Shown one piece after another: positions 40,301 to 52,535 of a stretch of DNA of 64,000 nucleotides (position 1 is its first letter; every line of letters starts with the position of its first letter). The DNA is from Oryzias latipes (Eukaryota > Chordata > Actinopteri > Beloniformes > Adrianichthyidae): NCBI RefSeq assembly GCF_002234675.1, contig NC_019868.2, positions 26,364,293 through 26,428,292 of the forward strand. Reading direction: 5' to 3'. The position numbers were made by a program, and so were the translations under genes. The notes under the pieces were generated by a model that worked only from the letters and a program-made list of their open reading frames with translations, had not been told where the DNA came from and did not search any database.

Positions 40301-43300
40301 CCCCCCCCTCCTCCTCCTCGTCCCGCATGGCTTTCATGGCTTTGAAATGTAAAGTTCCCATGCTCTCGCGGGGGGAGCCGCTAAACGCTTTCTACCACCG
40401 GGACGCGCGCACAGCCCCCCACCCCCACCCCGAGTAAGCGCCGTCACTTCCACTTCAGACTGACATGCTGAAAAAAGGAAAAAAAAGAAATTAGGGGGGG
40501 GGGGGGGTGAGGGCGTCTCGGGGAGGGTTAAGTTGAGGGCTTTCTTAACTCCAAATCCCCACTGTGTCGCCAAGGATACCGGAAACACCGCGGCCCCTCC
40601 ATTTGCCTCCCCTGCCGCCGCTGCTGCTGCTGCGGCAGCTAGCCTCCGTCCCCTCCGACACAAACGCGCGCTCGCGCACAACTGGGGGGGAGAAGGGCAC
40701 CGGGCGCCATGCTTCACTGATGGAGATTAAAAGGAAAGGGTCCACCCCCCACCACCACTGGAATGCTGGAGCTGCCACAAGTTGAAAGTCAGTGAAAGGA
40801 GACGGATGAGGTGAAGAGGAGAAGAAATAACGATGAAGGATGACGACAAACTCGCTATCTGCAGTTTTTGGGTTCTAATGCATTTACGGCAAACATAAGG
40901 AGTTCGGACACTGTCTGGCAGGCGTGGGGGGGGGTCAGAAGGGAAACTGCGCGTTGAGGTCGTCTGGCCTGGGCTGGAGGGTGTGAAGCATGAGCTGCAT
41001 TATTGCAGGCATCTTGCATTGCTATTAAAACACAGTTTATGACATGCAGCAGTCTGCCAACAAAACAGGGAAACTCAACGTTCACCTTATGTTTTTCCAT
41101 TTTAAACGGCGCCCGTCACTCAGCCAGCGGCGTGAGACTATCTGGGTGAAGGGTTACACGGAGGAAGATGAAGTGAAATCTAAAGACGGACCACAGCTCC
41201 TGGCCCGGAGCATCTGTGGACCGAGCTGCCTCTGTTTCAATATTTAGAAGAGAGAAGTCTATAGATGAATCTGGGATCCAATCCATCATGGGAACAGAAG
41301 GGCTGACCGATCTCCTCCCACTTCCTCCTGCACAGAGCCCCCCCATCCTCCTTGCACCTCCCGACGGCGTCCTTATAAACTCTACTCCTCCCAGTCCCAG
41401 CCCAGGCAGTAATTGCATCCTATTTGCACCAATTAGTCCTTGAGCTTCTTTCTTCCTTTTCTTTCGGGATGGGATTCTGTCCCTCCTGCTGTTGTAAATC
41501 ACCACTTCAGATGGATGTCTCTTGTTATGTGTGTCTGCAGGCAGAGGGGGGGGGGCATAATCCAAGCACTTAATTCCCAGACATAGACTTGCTCTACGGT
41601 ACGGGGTCACTGCAAGAGGACAGACGGGCTGAGGCCAGGACAAACACACAGTGATGAGACACAGAGAGGGGAGAACTATTTCTGGCCCAGTTCTTAATTA
41701 GCCATGACTCGTCGCTCCAGGCGCATGATGATAGCCGGCCTAATCATATACACCGCTTCCTGAGTTTGTTAGTGCGGGAGCGCATGTTGCAGCGTCCGTC
41801 TTCGTGTACAGTGGCAGCTGTGTTTATGCATACGGGCAGCCCACTCCCTGCGAGTGCTCAGACGATGTCATCGTCACTGTGCTTATTCCTGTAATAAACA
41901 GTGATAAACACTTCCTCTGTCAGTTTCAGCAAACTCTTCTTTTAGACGTTAATTTCAAGATAACTACATAATCCTGAGATATGTGTCAGAAAAAAAACAC
42001 CTAACTGTTCACAATCAGCAGCAACTTGCATTGCTGAAGAGGAACAGGGATGAAGCAGGAATTATCAAAATCATTTACAATTTGGGTTTGCTTTCACACT
42101 GCTCCTCTGAAAGTGAACCCTCCTCAGTTAAAACTGCTTAACTGGTGGAAATGACCCGTTGCTGTCTTCTTTCACAGTACTCCCAGCTAAAAAATGATGT
42201 AAGTCAAATGATATACTGATAAATAACGAGCACCTCTGATTTGCTGGCCGTCTGGCCATACCTCCTTTTCAAACTACCTTTAGCTATGCGCTTTTTTTGC
42301 TTTCCTTTACATTTTTTAATTCAAACACGTAGTTTCCAAAGTAACAGCTTCTTTAGTTTAGTGTTAATTACTCCCATTTTCAGTTGCTTTTGGTTTACCG
42401 TGCAACCAGAAAAACCAATGTGCTTCAAGGTCAAAAGCTCGAAAAGTCAAAATAACTTCTATTTTGCTGTCCTCTGGTTTTATTGCATTAATATACCCAA
42501 TAGTCCCTATCAGTTTTGTCAGAACTGCCCTCAAGGGTGGATGCATGCTTACTGTGGGTGAAAATTGGTGAACCACTATGAGGCACGCAGGTCATAGACC
42601 ACTCAGTGAGCCCATAGAGTGAAAAGGTTTGTGCACATTTTTTCTACAGACAGTGGTAATTGACACCGATACAATACGTAAAGGCCCGTACACACCGGGA
42701 CGAATATTCGCCAGGCGTTATTCGCCAGCGTTTTTCGCCACGTTTTTTGTGTTCACACCAAGGCGATTTTCGCTGACGATGAGCCGAGTGAACATGCAAT
42801 TTCATTCCCTGACATTAGATAGCGCTTAATGTAAAACCGAAATACTCCTGTACACAAGGTGGCGCTGCGCAACTTTACGCTTCTTAAAGTCGTTTTTCAC
42901 TCAGAAGAAGAGAGCAAGTATTTACGCGCTTTTCAGAATCATACAAAGAAAACATGAATATTTCAAGCACCAGTTGCTCCAACTGGTGCTTGGTTTGGGG
43001 ATATTTTAGAATGTCCGTCATTATTTCTTCGCCGCAATGTAGACGCTACTTGGCGTATATCTTCTTCGCTGGTATGTGTGCTCAGAAAGGCAGTTTTGTG
43101 TTTGAGCGCCCCCAAGTTGTGTTATACTGTAACTTCAGAAGCTCCAGACACGTGTGCAAAAGCGCCGTTCTCATTGGTTGTATAGTTTTCGACGCGGCGC
43201 GTCAAACCAAAAAACCGAACCCGAGGCGTTTTTTAAAAAGTGACGCTTTGACGCGTGGCGTTTTTTCGCGTCGGTGTGCACACTCACATTGGCGCCCTTT

Positions 43301-43962
43301 GTTTAGTCACGAGGCGTTAAACGTCGGCGAATATCGCAGGCGAAATTCGTCCCGGTGTGTACGGGCCTTTAGGGTAGGTAAGGGTGAAGTAGGTGAGACG
43401 TAGATGTGTCAGACGTTTTCGTTTTTTTCAACCTCTCCCCAAATCTTGCGTACTGCGCAAAAAGGACCTATAAGTGCTGTTCATGTGGTAAGTGACATTG
43501 CATGCCCCCTACAGGTTTGCCCATTTTTTGCCTGCAGATAGCCCCTATCTAGCCGTAAGGGCAGTTGTGACAATGGCTTCACTAACGACTAGGCTTTGGA
43601 GTGAAGGCACAGTACGACAGCGTCACCCCTGTGTCTTAAATATGTGCAACTTAGGCTCAAACAGAATTTTTCCCTTACGGCTACCTATGGCTCCAATTGT
43701 AGGGGCATTCTGAGCTGTAGTGGTGTCTGAATTTGTTTTTGTTTTTTAAGGAGGAGCTTTAGGGACTCAGGGGTGCTAACCTTTACCGGTAGAGGTACAG
43801 GTACAGGTCTACCTCTGTACGTGAGACTATACCTTAGAGCAGTGTTTTTCAACCTTTTTTGAGCCACGGCACACTTTAACCTTGACAAAAATCCCGCGGC
43901 ACACCAGCATCCAAAAAAAAAAAAAAAATAAGCAGAAATTCATGGTCTCTATCGATCGACAA

Positions 43963-43997
<35 letters not shown>

Positions 43998-46285
43998 CAA
44001 TCTCACGTGCATTTTGTGATAATTGTGGCCAAAAAAGCAGGAAGTTGCGGCTGTTTTTTCTAAGAGATGAAATAAAAGTTAAATTAGAAAATTTAGAAAC
44101 TGTTTGTTTGTCCGTTGAGGTTTCTAGACATTTCCCGCGCACTCCATGTGCGCTGGGACACTGGCCCTTTAAGCAAATGCATCATGGGTGATGTAGTGTG
44201 AAAACTGCCGAAAAAGGGCAGAAAGACTCGCATCTGTGAGCTTCATTGTTTTGTTCACGGTCTGACACGGTCTGACACCGGTCTCTGTGGAAAGCTACAC
44301 CGCTAAAGACGAGCTTTAGCTGGTATTTTTGTTGGAACTGAGAGACTTTATGAGCAGAATTAAGAACAAGGAAGTGAAGACTTTAACTACTTCTGATTGG
44401 TCAGACTGCTGACATGTGATTAAGCCTTCAACAATGATTGGCGGAGACAGGTAAAGGGGCGGGACTTTTCCGCAAACCGCTATAGCTGCAGGTAAATACC
44501 GTCATTCTTATCAAAATGTCTTTAATAGAATCAAATAAACACAAAGAAAAAGTAATTTTAAGATCTTTTATATTCCTCACTACTCAGTGTTTTATCAGGG
44601 CCTGTTTGGATGAACAAAGAGCTGATTTCCTGGAAATGGAAAATGTTTTTAGATCAGTGAATGATTAATGAGGGTAATTTCCCACGGCACACTTGACCAT
44701 TTCCCACGGCACACTAGTGTGCCGCGGCACACTGGTTGAAAAACACTGCCTTAGAGTGCAGTCTTGATTTAAACAGTACATTTCAATCTGTACCCTTACC
44801 ACCAATAATAGGCTTTCTTTCAAGTAAGTAGGCCAAAGAATAAGACTAGGATATAGCCTTTGTCTCTTTCCTCTACTTCCCATGTTCGCTCGGTCAGACG
44901 GTCCATCTACATTCATACTGTAGTAGATTTCAAAACGATTCACTTGCAGCTTAAACAAAACCCATTAATCTCACGTGGACCAGAATTTCACTAGAGTTCA
45001 GAGGAGCTTTCATATATGAAACCCAAAAAAAACGGTGCGTGTTGAGGATTTATGTTAAGAGCCCCTGAATGAAAACATCTTTAAAATCAAAGAAATTAGA
45101 ATAAATTGGTCTATTCATTTGGTCAATAAGTATAAACACTACTTGGAGCCTTCATTAATTAACAAAGATCATGAACCAATGATTCACCAGATCGCTGTCA
45201 TCTGAGATCCCATGAAGTGCCTTGACTAATGTGCACAGAGCGTTAAAGAAAATGGAGGACAGAAGTGGACAACATGCTGGAAACATGATGAGAAAAACGA
45301 CGGCAGGGTTTTGGAAGTGAGGCATGAGATGAGGACAAAGGGCAGTGGGAGAAAAAAAAGAGGAGTGGGACGTCCTGGTCTGCCGCTACATTCCGACACG
45401 TCACATTCCTTTTAACATCTGGCTGCAATTCACAAGCTCCTCGTTACAAACCATCCTCACTGACTTTCACGGACACATATGATCTTAAGGTCTCTGAACC
45501 CAAAAATGCACAAAAACGCACATATTAGTGCTTCAAACCATCCATACAACTTCCCTCAGTAAACCTAACATTCTGTGTGAAAACCCAGCGTCTCCTTAAC
45601 TTTCCACTAAGACTCGTCTCAGTCTTATCAAGCTTGTTTTCAGAGCTGCAGCGGGGGTACGGTTGGGTGGCCGAGGGTATTGGAAGCTGCCCTGCTTCCT
45701 CTGTGAGTCAGCACTGCTGCACGTTCCCATGCACTCCAGTCTTCAACAAGCAGTAACCTGATACCAATATTTACAGGCGTGGACACATGTGCGCACACAC
45801 ATGGAGGACCAGGAAGTACAGGGAAGACAAAATCTGAAGATGTGTGTGGTCCCGACTGGAAGCATGCACGCCTCTCTGGAGAAACGGGAAGCTTGTTCGG
45901 GGGGACTAAGCTGTGTAGGCAAGACTGTGATTCGACTGGGAAATGAAATGCAGGGAGACAGGTGGAGAGACCAACAGACGCAGACAGACTGTCTCTGTTT
46001 CGAGCAGAGCACTGGCAGGTGGGAGCGTCCGTCAAAAACTGAGCAACGCAAGAGCAGCAATGGAGAGAGTGGCACAATGTTGTCTGGAAAGTGGCTTTGT
46101 GTGTTTGTGCGAGCGTGTTTGCTTACTGTCAAAGTGGTTGTGCCTCTCTTTGAAGATGGTTTGTAGGTTGGTGCTAAGCCTGGACACAGGCGCTTTGATC
46201 TCCGTGTGGCTCTGTTGGCTGAGCTTCTCCTCCATCTCCACTGTGCAGCAGGAGAAACCTTGTGGGCACACTTTGAGAGAAGCTC
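34133..46285 (-). CDS. Glypican, GPC4/GPC6 subgroup, coding exons 2-9 (5' partial)
   Basis: Exons in transcript order: 46127-46285, 38609-39006, 36559-36724, 35940-36070, 34899-35045, 34683-34807, 34430-34602, 34133-34344. Phases agree; 1,511 coding bases are visible. Glypicans are GPI-anchored heparan sulfate proteoglycans of the cell surface that modulate Wnt, Hedgehog, FGF and BMP signalling. Visible are VCPQGFSCC, the [15 protein letters not shown] and [12 protein letters not shown] helices, [39 protein letters not shown], a convertase-like [18 protein letters not shown] and WNGTAKSRY. Thirteen of the 14 family cysteines are present; the fourteenth belongs to exon 1, which carries the signal peptide and was not found. 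Some words match GPC6 best ([15 protein letters not shown]), others GPC4 (NSELF, FRLVN, NGLANQG), so no symbol is given. Confidence 0.95.
35115..35368. repeat. Dispersed repeat family C, copy 1
   Basis: Shares with 52281-52535 the ordered words ctcgaatatctgcgat or aggatatttgtgat, gaatatttgcgatg or gaatatttgggatg, tcgcaatcttcata, caggcaatgtat or caggcaatataat, tatcgctacaaaa or cattgctccaaaa, and aaagtgaagtgtcggt. Non-coding; the class is unknown. It lies in a glypican intron. Confidence 0.7.
37211..37917. repeat. Probable hAT-type MITE, ends cagggcaggcaag ... gtttgacacatg
   Basis: The left end cagggcaggcaagctcaaatt and the right end ccgggcctgagtttgacacatg are imperfect inverted repeats of the common fish tgtcaaactc type, as in 48127-48305 and 59895-60699. 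Flanks do not show a matching 8-bp duplication, so the exact ends are uncertain. Confidence 0.5.
40142..40790. other. GC-rich, CpG-rich, C-tract-rich block in glypican intron 2
   Basis: Several poly(C) or poly(G) tracts (about 40146-40163, 40262-40270, 40298-40307, 40495-40507) surround a segment with many CpGs (about 40365-40440 and 40560-40690) and a CCGCCGCTGCTGCTGCTG triplet run. The rest of the intron is AT-rich. No glypican-like or other known exon was found in it. It resembles a CpG island and could be a promoter, enhancer or alternative first exon. Confidence 0.55.
42681..43372. mobile_element. Non-autonomous DNA transposon with long terminal inverted repeats (TAAAGGCCCG)
   Basis: The left end taaaggcccgtacacaccgg gacgaatattcgcc is matched in inverse by the right end at about 43335-43372 (cgaaattcgtcccggtgtgtacgggccttta). 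Homology continues inward through a GCG-rich zone rich in cgcca/cgtt words. The interior (about 690 bp total) has no transposase. The surrounding bases do not show a convincing target duplication. Confidence 0.8.
43513..43576 (+). repeat. Short dispersed repeat shared with 59744-59806
   Basis: Both copies contain gtttgcccattttttgcctgcag followed about 20 bases later by aagggcagttgtgac. The extent beyond about 64 bp is unclear and the family is unknown. Confidence 0.65.
43840..44748. mobile_element. Non-autonomous hAT element with perfect 8-bp target duplication
   Basis: The ends are CAGTGTTTTTCAACC and the exact inverse GGTTGAAAAACACTG. The flanks at 43832-43839 and 44749-44756 are both CCTTAGAG. 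The 909-bp interior repeats words of the ends (ccacggcacact near both ends), holds 32 consecutive C at 43965-43996, and has no transposase ORF. Terminal sequence, TIR and 8-bp duplication together fit the hAT superfamily. Confidence 0.92.
43965..43996 (+). repeat. Poly(C) run, 32 bp
   Basis: An uninterrupted run of 32 C inside the hAT element. The length is likely polymorphic and prone to sequencing error. Confidence 0.95.
46127..46285 (-). other. Glypican coding exon 2
   Basis: Encodes the VCPQGFSCC cysteine cluster and [10 protein letters not shown], followed by the helix ending ERHNHFD. It begins in phase 1 (xGA codon for Gly, equivalent to the Gly-Glu-His before ICPQ in GPC6) and ends in phase 1 with donor GTAAGC. 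It is separated by about 7.1 kb of repeat-rich intron from exon 3. The upstream exon must supply the signal peptide and first cysteine. Confidence 0.92.
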
Positions 46286-48126
46286 CTGGGAGACAAGAGA
46301 GGCAGCACAATCCAGCATCATTTCCTGCTAGACTTTTATAAAAACATTTTAAAGTACATGCAAAAACACTTAATATCTAACAATTTCCTAATGTCTTAAA
46401 TTATTTATACTTGACTTACAATCTGACCATTGATAAACTAAAAAAAATACGGCTACTAGAAATAATTCAGCCAGTATATCTATCATTTGAAAACTAGAAA
46501 ATAAACACTTGATTAGCAGTGCTTCCCTCCACTAAATCTAATGCAACTTTTTCTGTTACAAGCACGTTTACTGCCCTGATTTGCAAAACTAAGCTTCATG
46601 CAGGCTTAAGGTGGCCACTTTACAAAGCAGAGGCCTTACCATAGTACGGTAGTTAAACATAAACTACTTGGATCACTTTTCAAGTGGAATACAAAAATAA
46701 TGACTGCAGCCTCTAGCTGACTAATGCAGGTACGCATACACTATCCTTGTCTCTGCAGCCACAGAGGGGCAATTGTCATAGAGAACACCCTCTGTACGAT
46801 GAAATGCAGAGTAAAAGTCTTTCTGGGCACCATTTTACAGGTTGGAATGATCAACACCTCTGAAATTTCACAATAAGAACACTTTTGGAATACTCTGTAT
46901 TGGGTGTATGATGGGGGGGTGCTCCTGCTAACATTTCCAAGCTGATAATTATGCATCCAGACACGGCAAAGACATTAAACTAATAGAGCAGTCGGCTTTT
47001 ACCTGTCTGATAAAACATACACAGTCAACCTTGTCAGATGTGAATCAAACATCCAATTAAAGGTGGGTTGAAGGGAGGACCCAATGCGAAGTCACAGCTG
47101 TAATAATGTTTTGTTTAAAACACGGCTGATATAATTTTAGAGAACACAGGGATCCTTTCATAACATCCCAGCACCAACAGTCTGTTTGGTTTTCCTCTCC
47201 AGCTTGTGCTCCCCGACTCGTGCACGAACACGTTCCTACTAGAGGTTTTGACACCATTTGGAAGGTTTCCCAGCATCTTTAAAAGACCCGATCACGATCC
47301 CAGACTCATTGCTCATTTAATTGCACACCTTGCAGAGACAAAACTGAGTTTGGTCTAGCATAACTGATACCAAATACTTAGTATTTTTTTATTAGAATCA
47401 GGATGGGACAGTAGAGGTGAAAATAAGCCTCATCTCCTAAATATGCAAGTCATATGCTGTCATTTTGGTTAAAAATATTCTTAACATATTCTTCTGTTAA
47501 GTTTTTTAAAATCTTTTTTGAACATATATTTTAAAAAGAGACATTGGATATTAATAAACATTAAAAACAAACATAGACTAACAGGATAATTTCCATCTAC
47601 AGTCCCTTGGTAGGTTGATGTAAAAAGGGAACAAAAATTATTTTAAGAGGTAGTAACAACACATAAGAATGTAAAAAAAAAACAAGTATATAATAGTATA
47701 AAAAAAGAAATGCAGTATAATCTTAAACCAAATGACATTTTAAAATCAGTGTTTTGTCATTAAATGTTCTAACTTATGGTCATATGTGATTACACATTTG
47801 AGATTTCTGAATCCACAGTTTAATTTGTCCTTTAAAGATTACGAAACTTGTACTTTCTCTTATAGTAATGGTTATGGTATTCAAGAAAGTTGAGTCCTGG
47901 TAAGATTCAACGTTTTGTGAAAAGGACGTTCTTCTAAATGGGAGCTAACAGTCAACTCTCAACAGTGGCTCGGGTTACTGGAAAAGCCCTCTTGTTTAAT
48001 CTAGCTTGAGAATGTCGTTTGTTAACTTCTTGATTTCTTTATCGCTGCTCACAATACCAACCACATTAGGATTGATGTTTTTGTGAGTTTTGTCTTAGTG
48101 CTCTTCCACACCAGAATAGCCTAGAC

Positions 48127-48305
48127 CAGGGGTGTCAAACTCCAGGCCTCGAGGACCGACCTCCAGCTGGTTTCTCAGAAATCCTGCTTTATCTGCTGTT
48201 GATTACCTGGATCAGGTGTGTTTAGCCAATAAGGAGCTTCAATGGCAGGTTGGTTAGAAAATATGTAGGACACCAGCCCTCGAGACCTGGAGCTTGACAC
48301 ATGTG
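48127..48305. mobile_element. 179-bp hAT MITE with perfect 8-bp target duplication
   Basis: The element starts CAGGGGTGTCAAACTCCAGG and the inverse of its end reads CACATGTGTCAAGCTCCAGG, giving about 28 bp of terminal inverted repeat. The flanks 48119-48126 and 48306-48313 are both GCCTAGAC. The interior includes gcctgctttatctgctgttg-type sequence and no ORF. It is one of the commonest short repeats in fish genomes by my recollection. Confidence 0.92.
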
Positions 48306-51300
48306 GCCTAGACTCTGTTTAAAAATTGAAATGTGTCAAACCTTTGTCTGGTCCGCTTTCACACTGGAATGGATGAGAGATGACCAAACTGCCAGAAACC
48401 ATCTAACTGTTTGATTCTGTCCTCTTGACTGTCTCCATTACACCGTCAGTGAACTACACCTGCAGGTGAACCAAGACTCTTGTTTCCAAGAAGTCTGGTT
48501 GCTGCTTGGTCTGCTCTAGAGTTCACATAGGCCTTCAAATCTGCTTAAATGAAGTGGGTTCTACCAGCGAATAAAACTTAGACTAGGTAGACTAGGTTTG
48601 CCACGATTCACCCTTCCCATGATTTGGTTCAAAATTCAATTGTTGGGTCACGGTTTTGCTTTGGTTCGATATATGATGCGTGTATTACAAAACAACAAAA
48701 AACTAAAAATACTTAAGTAACAACGATGAAGAACCTTTCAGTTGGCTTATACTAAGCCTGGTGTAATATTCCACAACACGTGTTAGACACTTGACATAAA
48801 CGCAAACTTGTGCAGTAGGGTAATGTAATGATTCACCGTCCCTATGATTTGGTTCAATGGTGTAACTTATGGTTCCATTTTAACCCAGGAATTGTGGAAT
48901 CCCTAATGATGATGCATGTTTGTCAATCTGCAAAAATCAATGTAAATACATTTACAGCAAAGAAGAACTTTTTACTTACCCTAACCTAGAATATTATGTT
49001 CGAGTTTGTACATCAGCTATCTAGTGAAGCAAGCCTCTTCTATGATCTGTTCTCATAACAGACAAGTTAAGGTTGTTTTTCCAATTGAATCTATGGGTAT
49101 GCAGGATTCTAGACTGTGGTAGGTTTAACATTTTTGCCACTAATGGGAAAATAAACCTAGATGCCTCAGACAGACCCTGTCTGTTTTAAAGGAGACATCA
49201 TTTTAGAAACTTTTTGTAGCTCAACTGCATCACAGTGCAACCAACTGACAACAGGGAAAGATATTTTACGAAGTTCCCAGCATATCCAAAACGTTGAAAG
49301 TAAATTCATTTTATTTTAAACTGCAGTGTCAGAACTGACTTAGAGGAATACAATAATATGAACTTGGCATCGGGAGAAGAGGGATGTACCCTGGCGCCAT
49401 AAAGTGGACCCCTCTGTCTGGGAAAAAGTCCAAAAAAACCTCAAGTCACTCCTCCTCTCTCAATCGTCTCTTCAAACTCATCTCTACTTCCAGCCATTGC
49501 CAGTCCTGCCGAACCCCTTCTGTACACATACGTGCACACACAGCCACTCGTGGCCAGGCACAGTTGGCAGCTCCAATGTAAACAAATTCACACATCACAT
49601 CGTCGCTCCACACATGGCTCTTTGTACGAGCATGACTGGAGGTGTGGAGACTCACGAACATACAAGCTAAACTTTTTAGGTTAAACAGTCAACCACTCTC
49701 CTCTCGCTGGGCCTCCTGAAGAGGCCCACAGCACAAGCATACGATCAAAAGGGCTACATGTGGAAAATAACCCCGTTACCAAAGTACACAACACTGAAAT
49801 GGTCAATATTTCACAGGATTTGTCTGCACAAACGTCATGTTGTTAGCCCAAAGGCTTAAGTCCCTGAAAACTTCAGATTGTCAGCTAATGCATACTTTGT
49901 AAAAACATCCTGGCAGCCAATTTCTCAAACCACCGGGAGGAATAAATGTCTGTGCTTGAGCATAACAAGTAAAATATTAACAACAGCTCCTGATGTTTCC
50001 ACTTCGGCGTCTCAGAGAAAATCTTTCTCGGTTGATGCATCACTCAATTCTTAAGCAGCTGACATCAATAGGCTTGTGTGTTGGCTGAACCGCCTGTGGG
50101 TTAAAGAGTCTTTTTTTCTTCTTCTTCTTCTTTTTTTTTTTACAGGCCTCTCAACCCTCCAGTTTCTCAAGTAATTTGAGATGCAATAAGAAAGTGCCAC
50201 AGCATTGTTTAAGTGTCACTTAGAAGAGGGAAACTGCCATTTATGGTGGTGGAAACAAGAGAGGAGCATCTTGTAAACAAACATGCGAGTGTGTGTCGTG
50301 GTATTCATCTGCCCCGCGCTGCAGCTCTGCCCTTCCTTTGTGGAAAGACCACCATCCCCTTTAAAAGGCTCATAAAATAAGTCACTTCCCTTTGACATTG
50401 TCCTGCCTCTCAAACTCGGTTCTCAGAGGAAAGATGGTGGTGGTGGTGGTGGAGGGGGTTTAAAACGCCTCACAGACACAAACCAGATTAGACACCTCAC
50501 CGCCCCTTCTGCCTGCCACCATGTGCCCCTGAACCAGACAGACCTCAAAGCCCCCCATACCTCCGCCTCACCCACCACCACCACCCTGCAGGCTCAACCA
50601 GCAAGGTCAGGGGTTAACAGCAACTCCTCTGAGAGAGGTTGTGTCCTCTGACCCCCCTCCAGTCCGACTGCCAGCACATCCACTGCACGGTAATTCGTGC
50701 CCCCAGTCAACGCCCCAGCAAAGGTCCCCCGCACACCCAATGCACCGACACATGCAAATGGTATAAACACTCAACAGAAGTGCACTGCAATTTGAAGTCA
50801 TAAAAGTCTGTCGTGGATTATTTCTGTATCTAAACCCCCCCCGGAAGGAGGCCTAGGGTAGCACATATCACAACCCATTCACCCTCATCTGTCACTAATT
50901 GGAGCCTAGTTGTCTGTGACTGTAGCTCAGAGTTTTCACACACTCCTGAACACCAGACAAAAACGTTGAAGATTCAGTCCTAGAGGGACGGAGGCAACTT
51001 TAAAACAGGGGACATTGGAACAAATATGTTCCAAAGCCTGAATAAAAAGCTTTGAAAAAAAACCTAAAGGCCTTCACAGCAGCGTCAGGTGTCAATTACC
51101 CCACAAAAACAAAGACAGACTATATTAACATATTTTATACACTATAATGCGCAATTAAAAGCCTGACTTTTTATTCAAGAACGACAGTGCACCTTCTAAT
51201 CCAGAGCATCGTATATATAGATGAATTAATTTATATGGTTGAGTGTGACTTGGCTAACATGTAGCAATGTCGGACTATGTTTTTATTACGTGTTAAAAAC

Positions 51301-52280
51301 AAGGAAGGGAGTTTCCGAAAATACGCCAACGCAGCAAACGTTTATAACGTGGCTAACCGGAAAAATGCCACAAGAACGTGCTAAAAACACAAAAGACGAT
51401 TGTCATTGGAGTTGGTCTTTAAACTGCATCAAGCTGCATTGGTCTTAGACTCAGAAGTGCTGCTAGTCTTCAGAGCAATCACACAGACTGGTGTAAATTT
51501 GCACGCCCTGCAGCCATAACATTCTGGTGCTGCTCCTCTCCTATGTCTAGGATGTAATTATACTAAGGGGTTAAAGAATTTGTGCCATTTGTTAGACAAC
51601 TCTTACTTTTTTCTTCCCCCAACATCACATCAGGCACACCAAGTCAAGGCACTGATGAAGTTGTTGCTTTTTCTAAATGACGTATTTTCAGACTCTCACA
51701 GACGTAGACACATTCAAAGGGTTTCTTTTTGGTTAAGTAAAAAGGCACGAGGTGACGCCACACCTGGAAAGAAAAAATAAAACAAGAAACAGCTGGGTAA
51801 TTCATTCCCAGAAATCACGCCAATGCCTTTTCTGAGTCTTTCACTTGTTAAATTTTTTCCTGTTAGAGCAAGTTGTCAAATCAACCATGCCCCCCCTCCC
51901 CTTTTCACCTGTAATAACTGCACTTGTGGTTTCTATCTGGTATTTGTAAAACTTGGTTCAGACATTACTCACTCAGAGGTACAGTTTATCCAAATAAAAA
52001 CCAAGAAGAAAAAACAAACTGAATGGAGTTTGTTTAACTTTTAAGCAGTTTGGACTCATGAGTGACTTTCTCATTTAGAAAAATGCAAACAAAACCTCTA
52101 CAAAGTGTACAGAAATACAGAGCTCCACCAAAAAAGCAGGAGAAATAAAGACTTCACAATGAACACAAAGGAGTTAGAATCAAAATTATGTCAGTTCAGT
52201 TCAGTATTTCATTTTTATTCATAAAAAAACAAAAAACAAAAAGCTAGTCTCTTTAAAATAAAGGTGACAAGCAAAACAAC

Positions 52281-52535
52281 CAGGGCAGTATCTGATATAC
52301 TAGGATATTTGTGATTTGTTCCCGAAAATTTGAGCATGAATATTTGGGATGTCTGAGATTGCTGAATCGCAATCTTCATAATTACAGTAAAGCATAGAAA
52401 AGCACATCTCAGGCAATATAATCATTGCTCCAAAATTGCATATTAGTGTTGGAATTTAAGTACTAAAGTAAACAAACCAAATGCGCTACTGTTACTGAAA
52501 GTAAAGAAATCTTTAAAGTGAAGTGTCGGTGAAGA
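52281..52535. repeat. Dispersed repeat family C, copy 2
   Basis: Counterpart of 35115-35368, same order and orientation of shared words, diverged by perhaps a quarter of positions. Confidence 0.7.

Noticed and set aside
40334-40717. Minus-strand 127-aa ORF with poly-Ala and poly-Pro as a possible glypican exon 1
   Set aside because: No signal peptide, no Ser-Cys of the first glypican cysteine, and it lies downstream of exon 2 in the transcript.
41116-41649. 177-aa minus-strand ORF in glypican intron 2
   Set aside because: No family resemblance and not compatible in phase with glypican exons 2 and 3.
45640-46341. Overlapping ORFs up to 192 aa around glypican exon 2
   Set aside because: They are other frames of exon 2 and its flanks; only the frame with the CPQ and Cys-Cys words matches a family.
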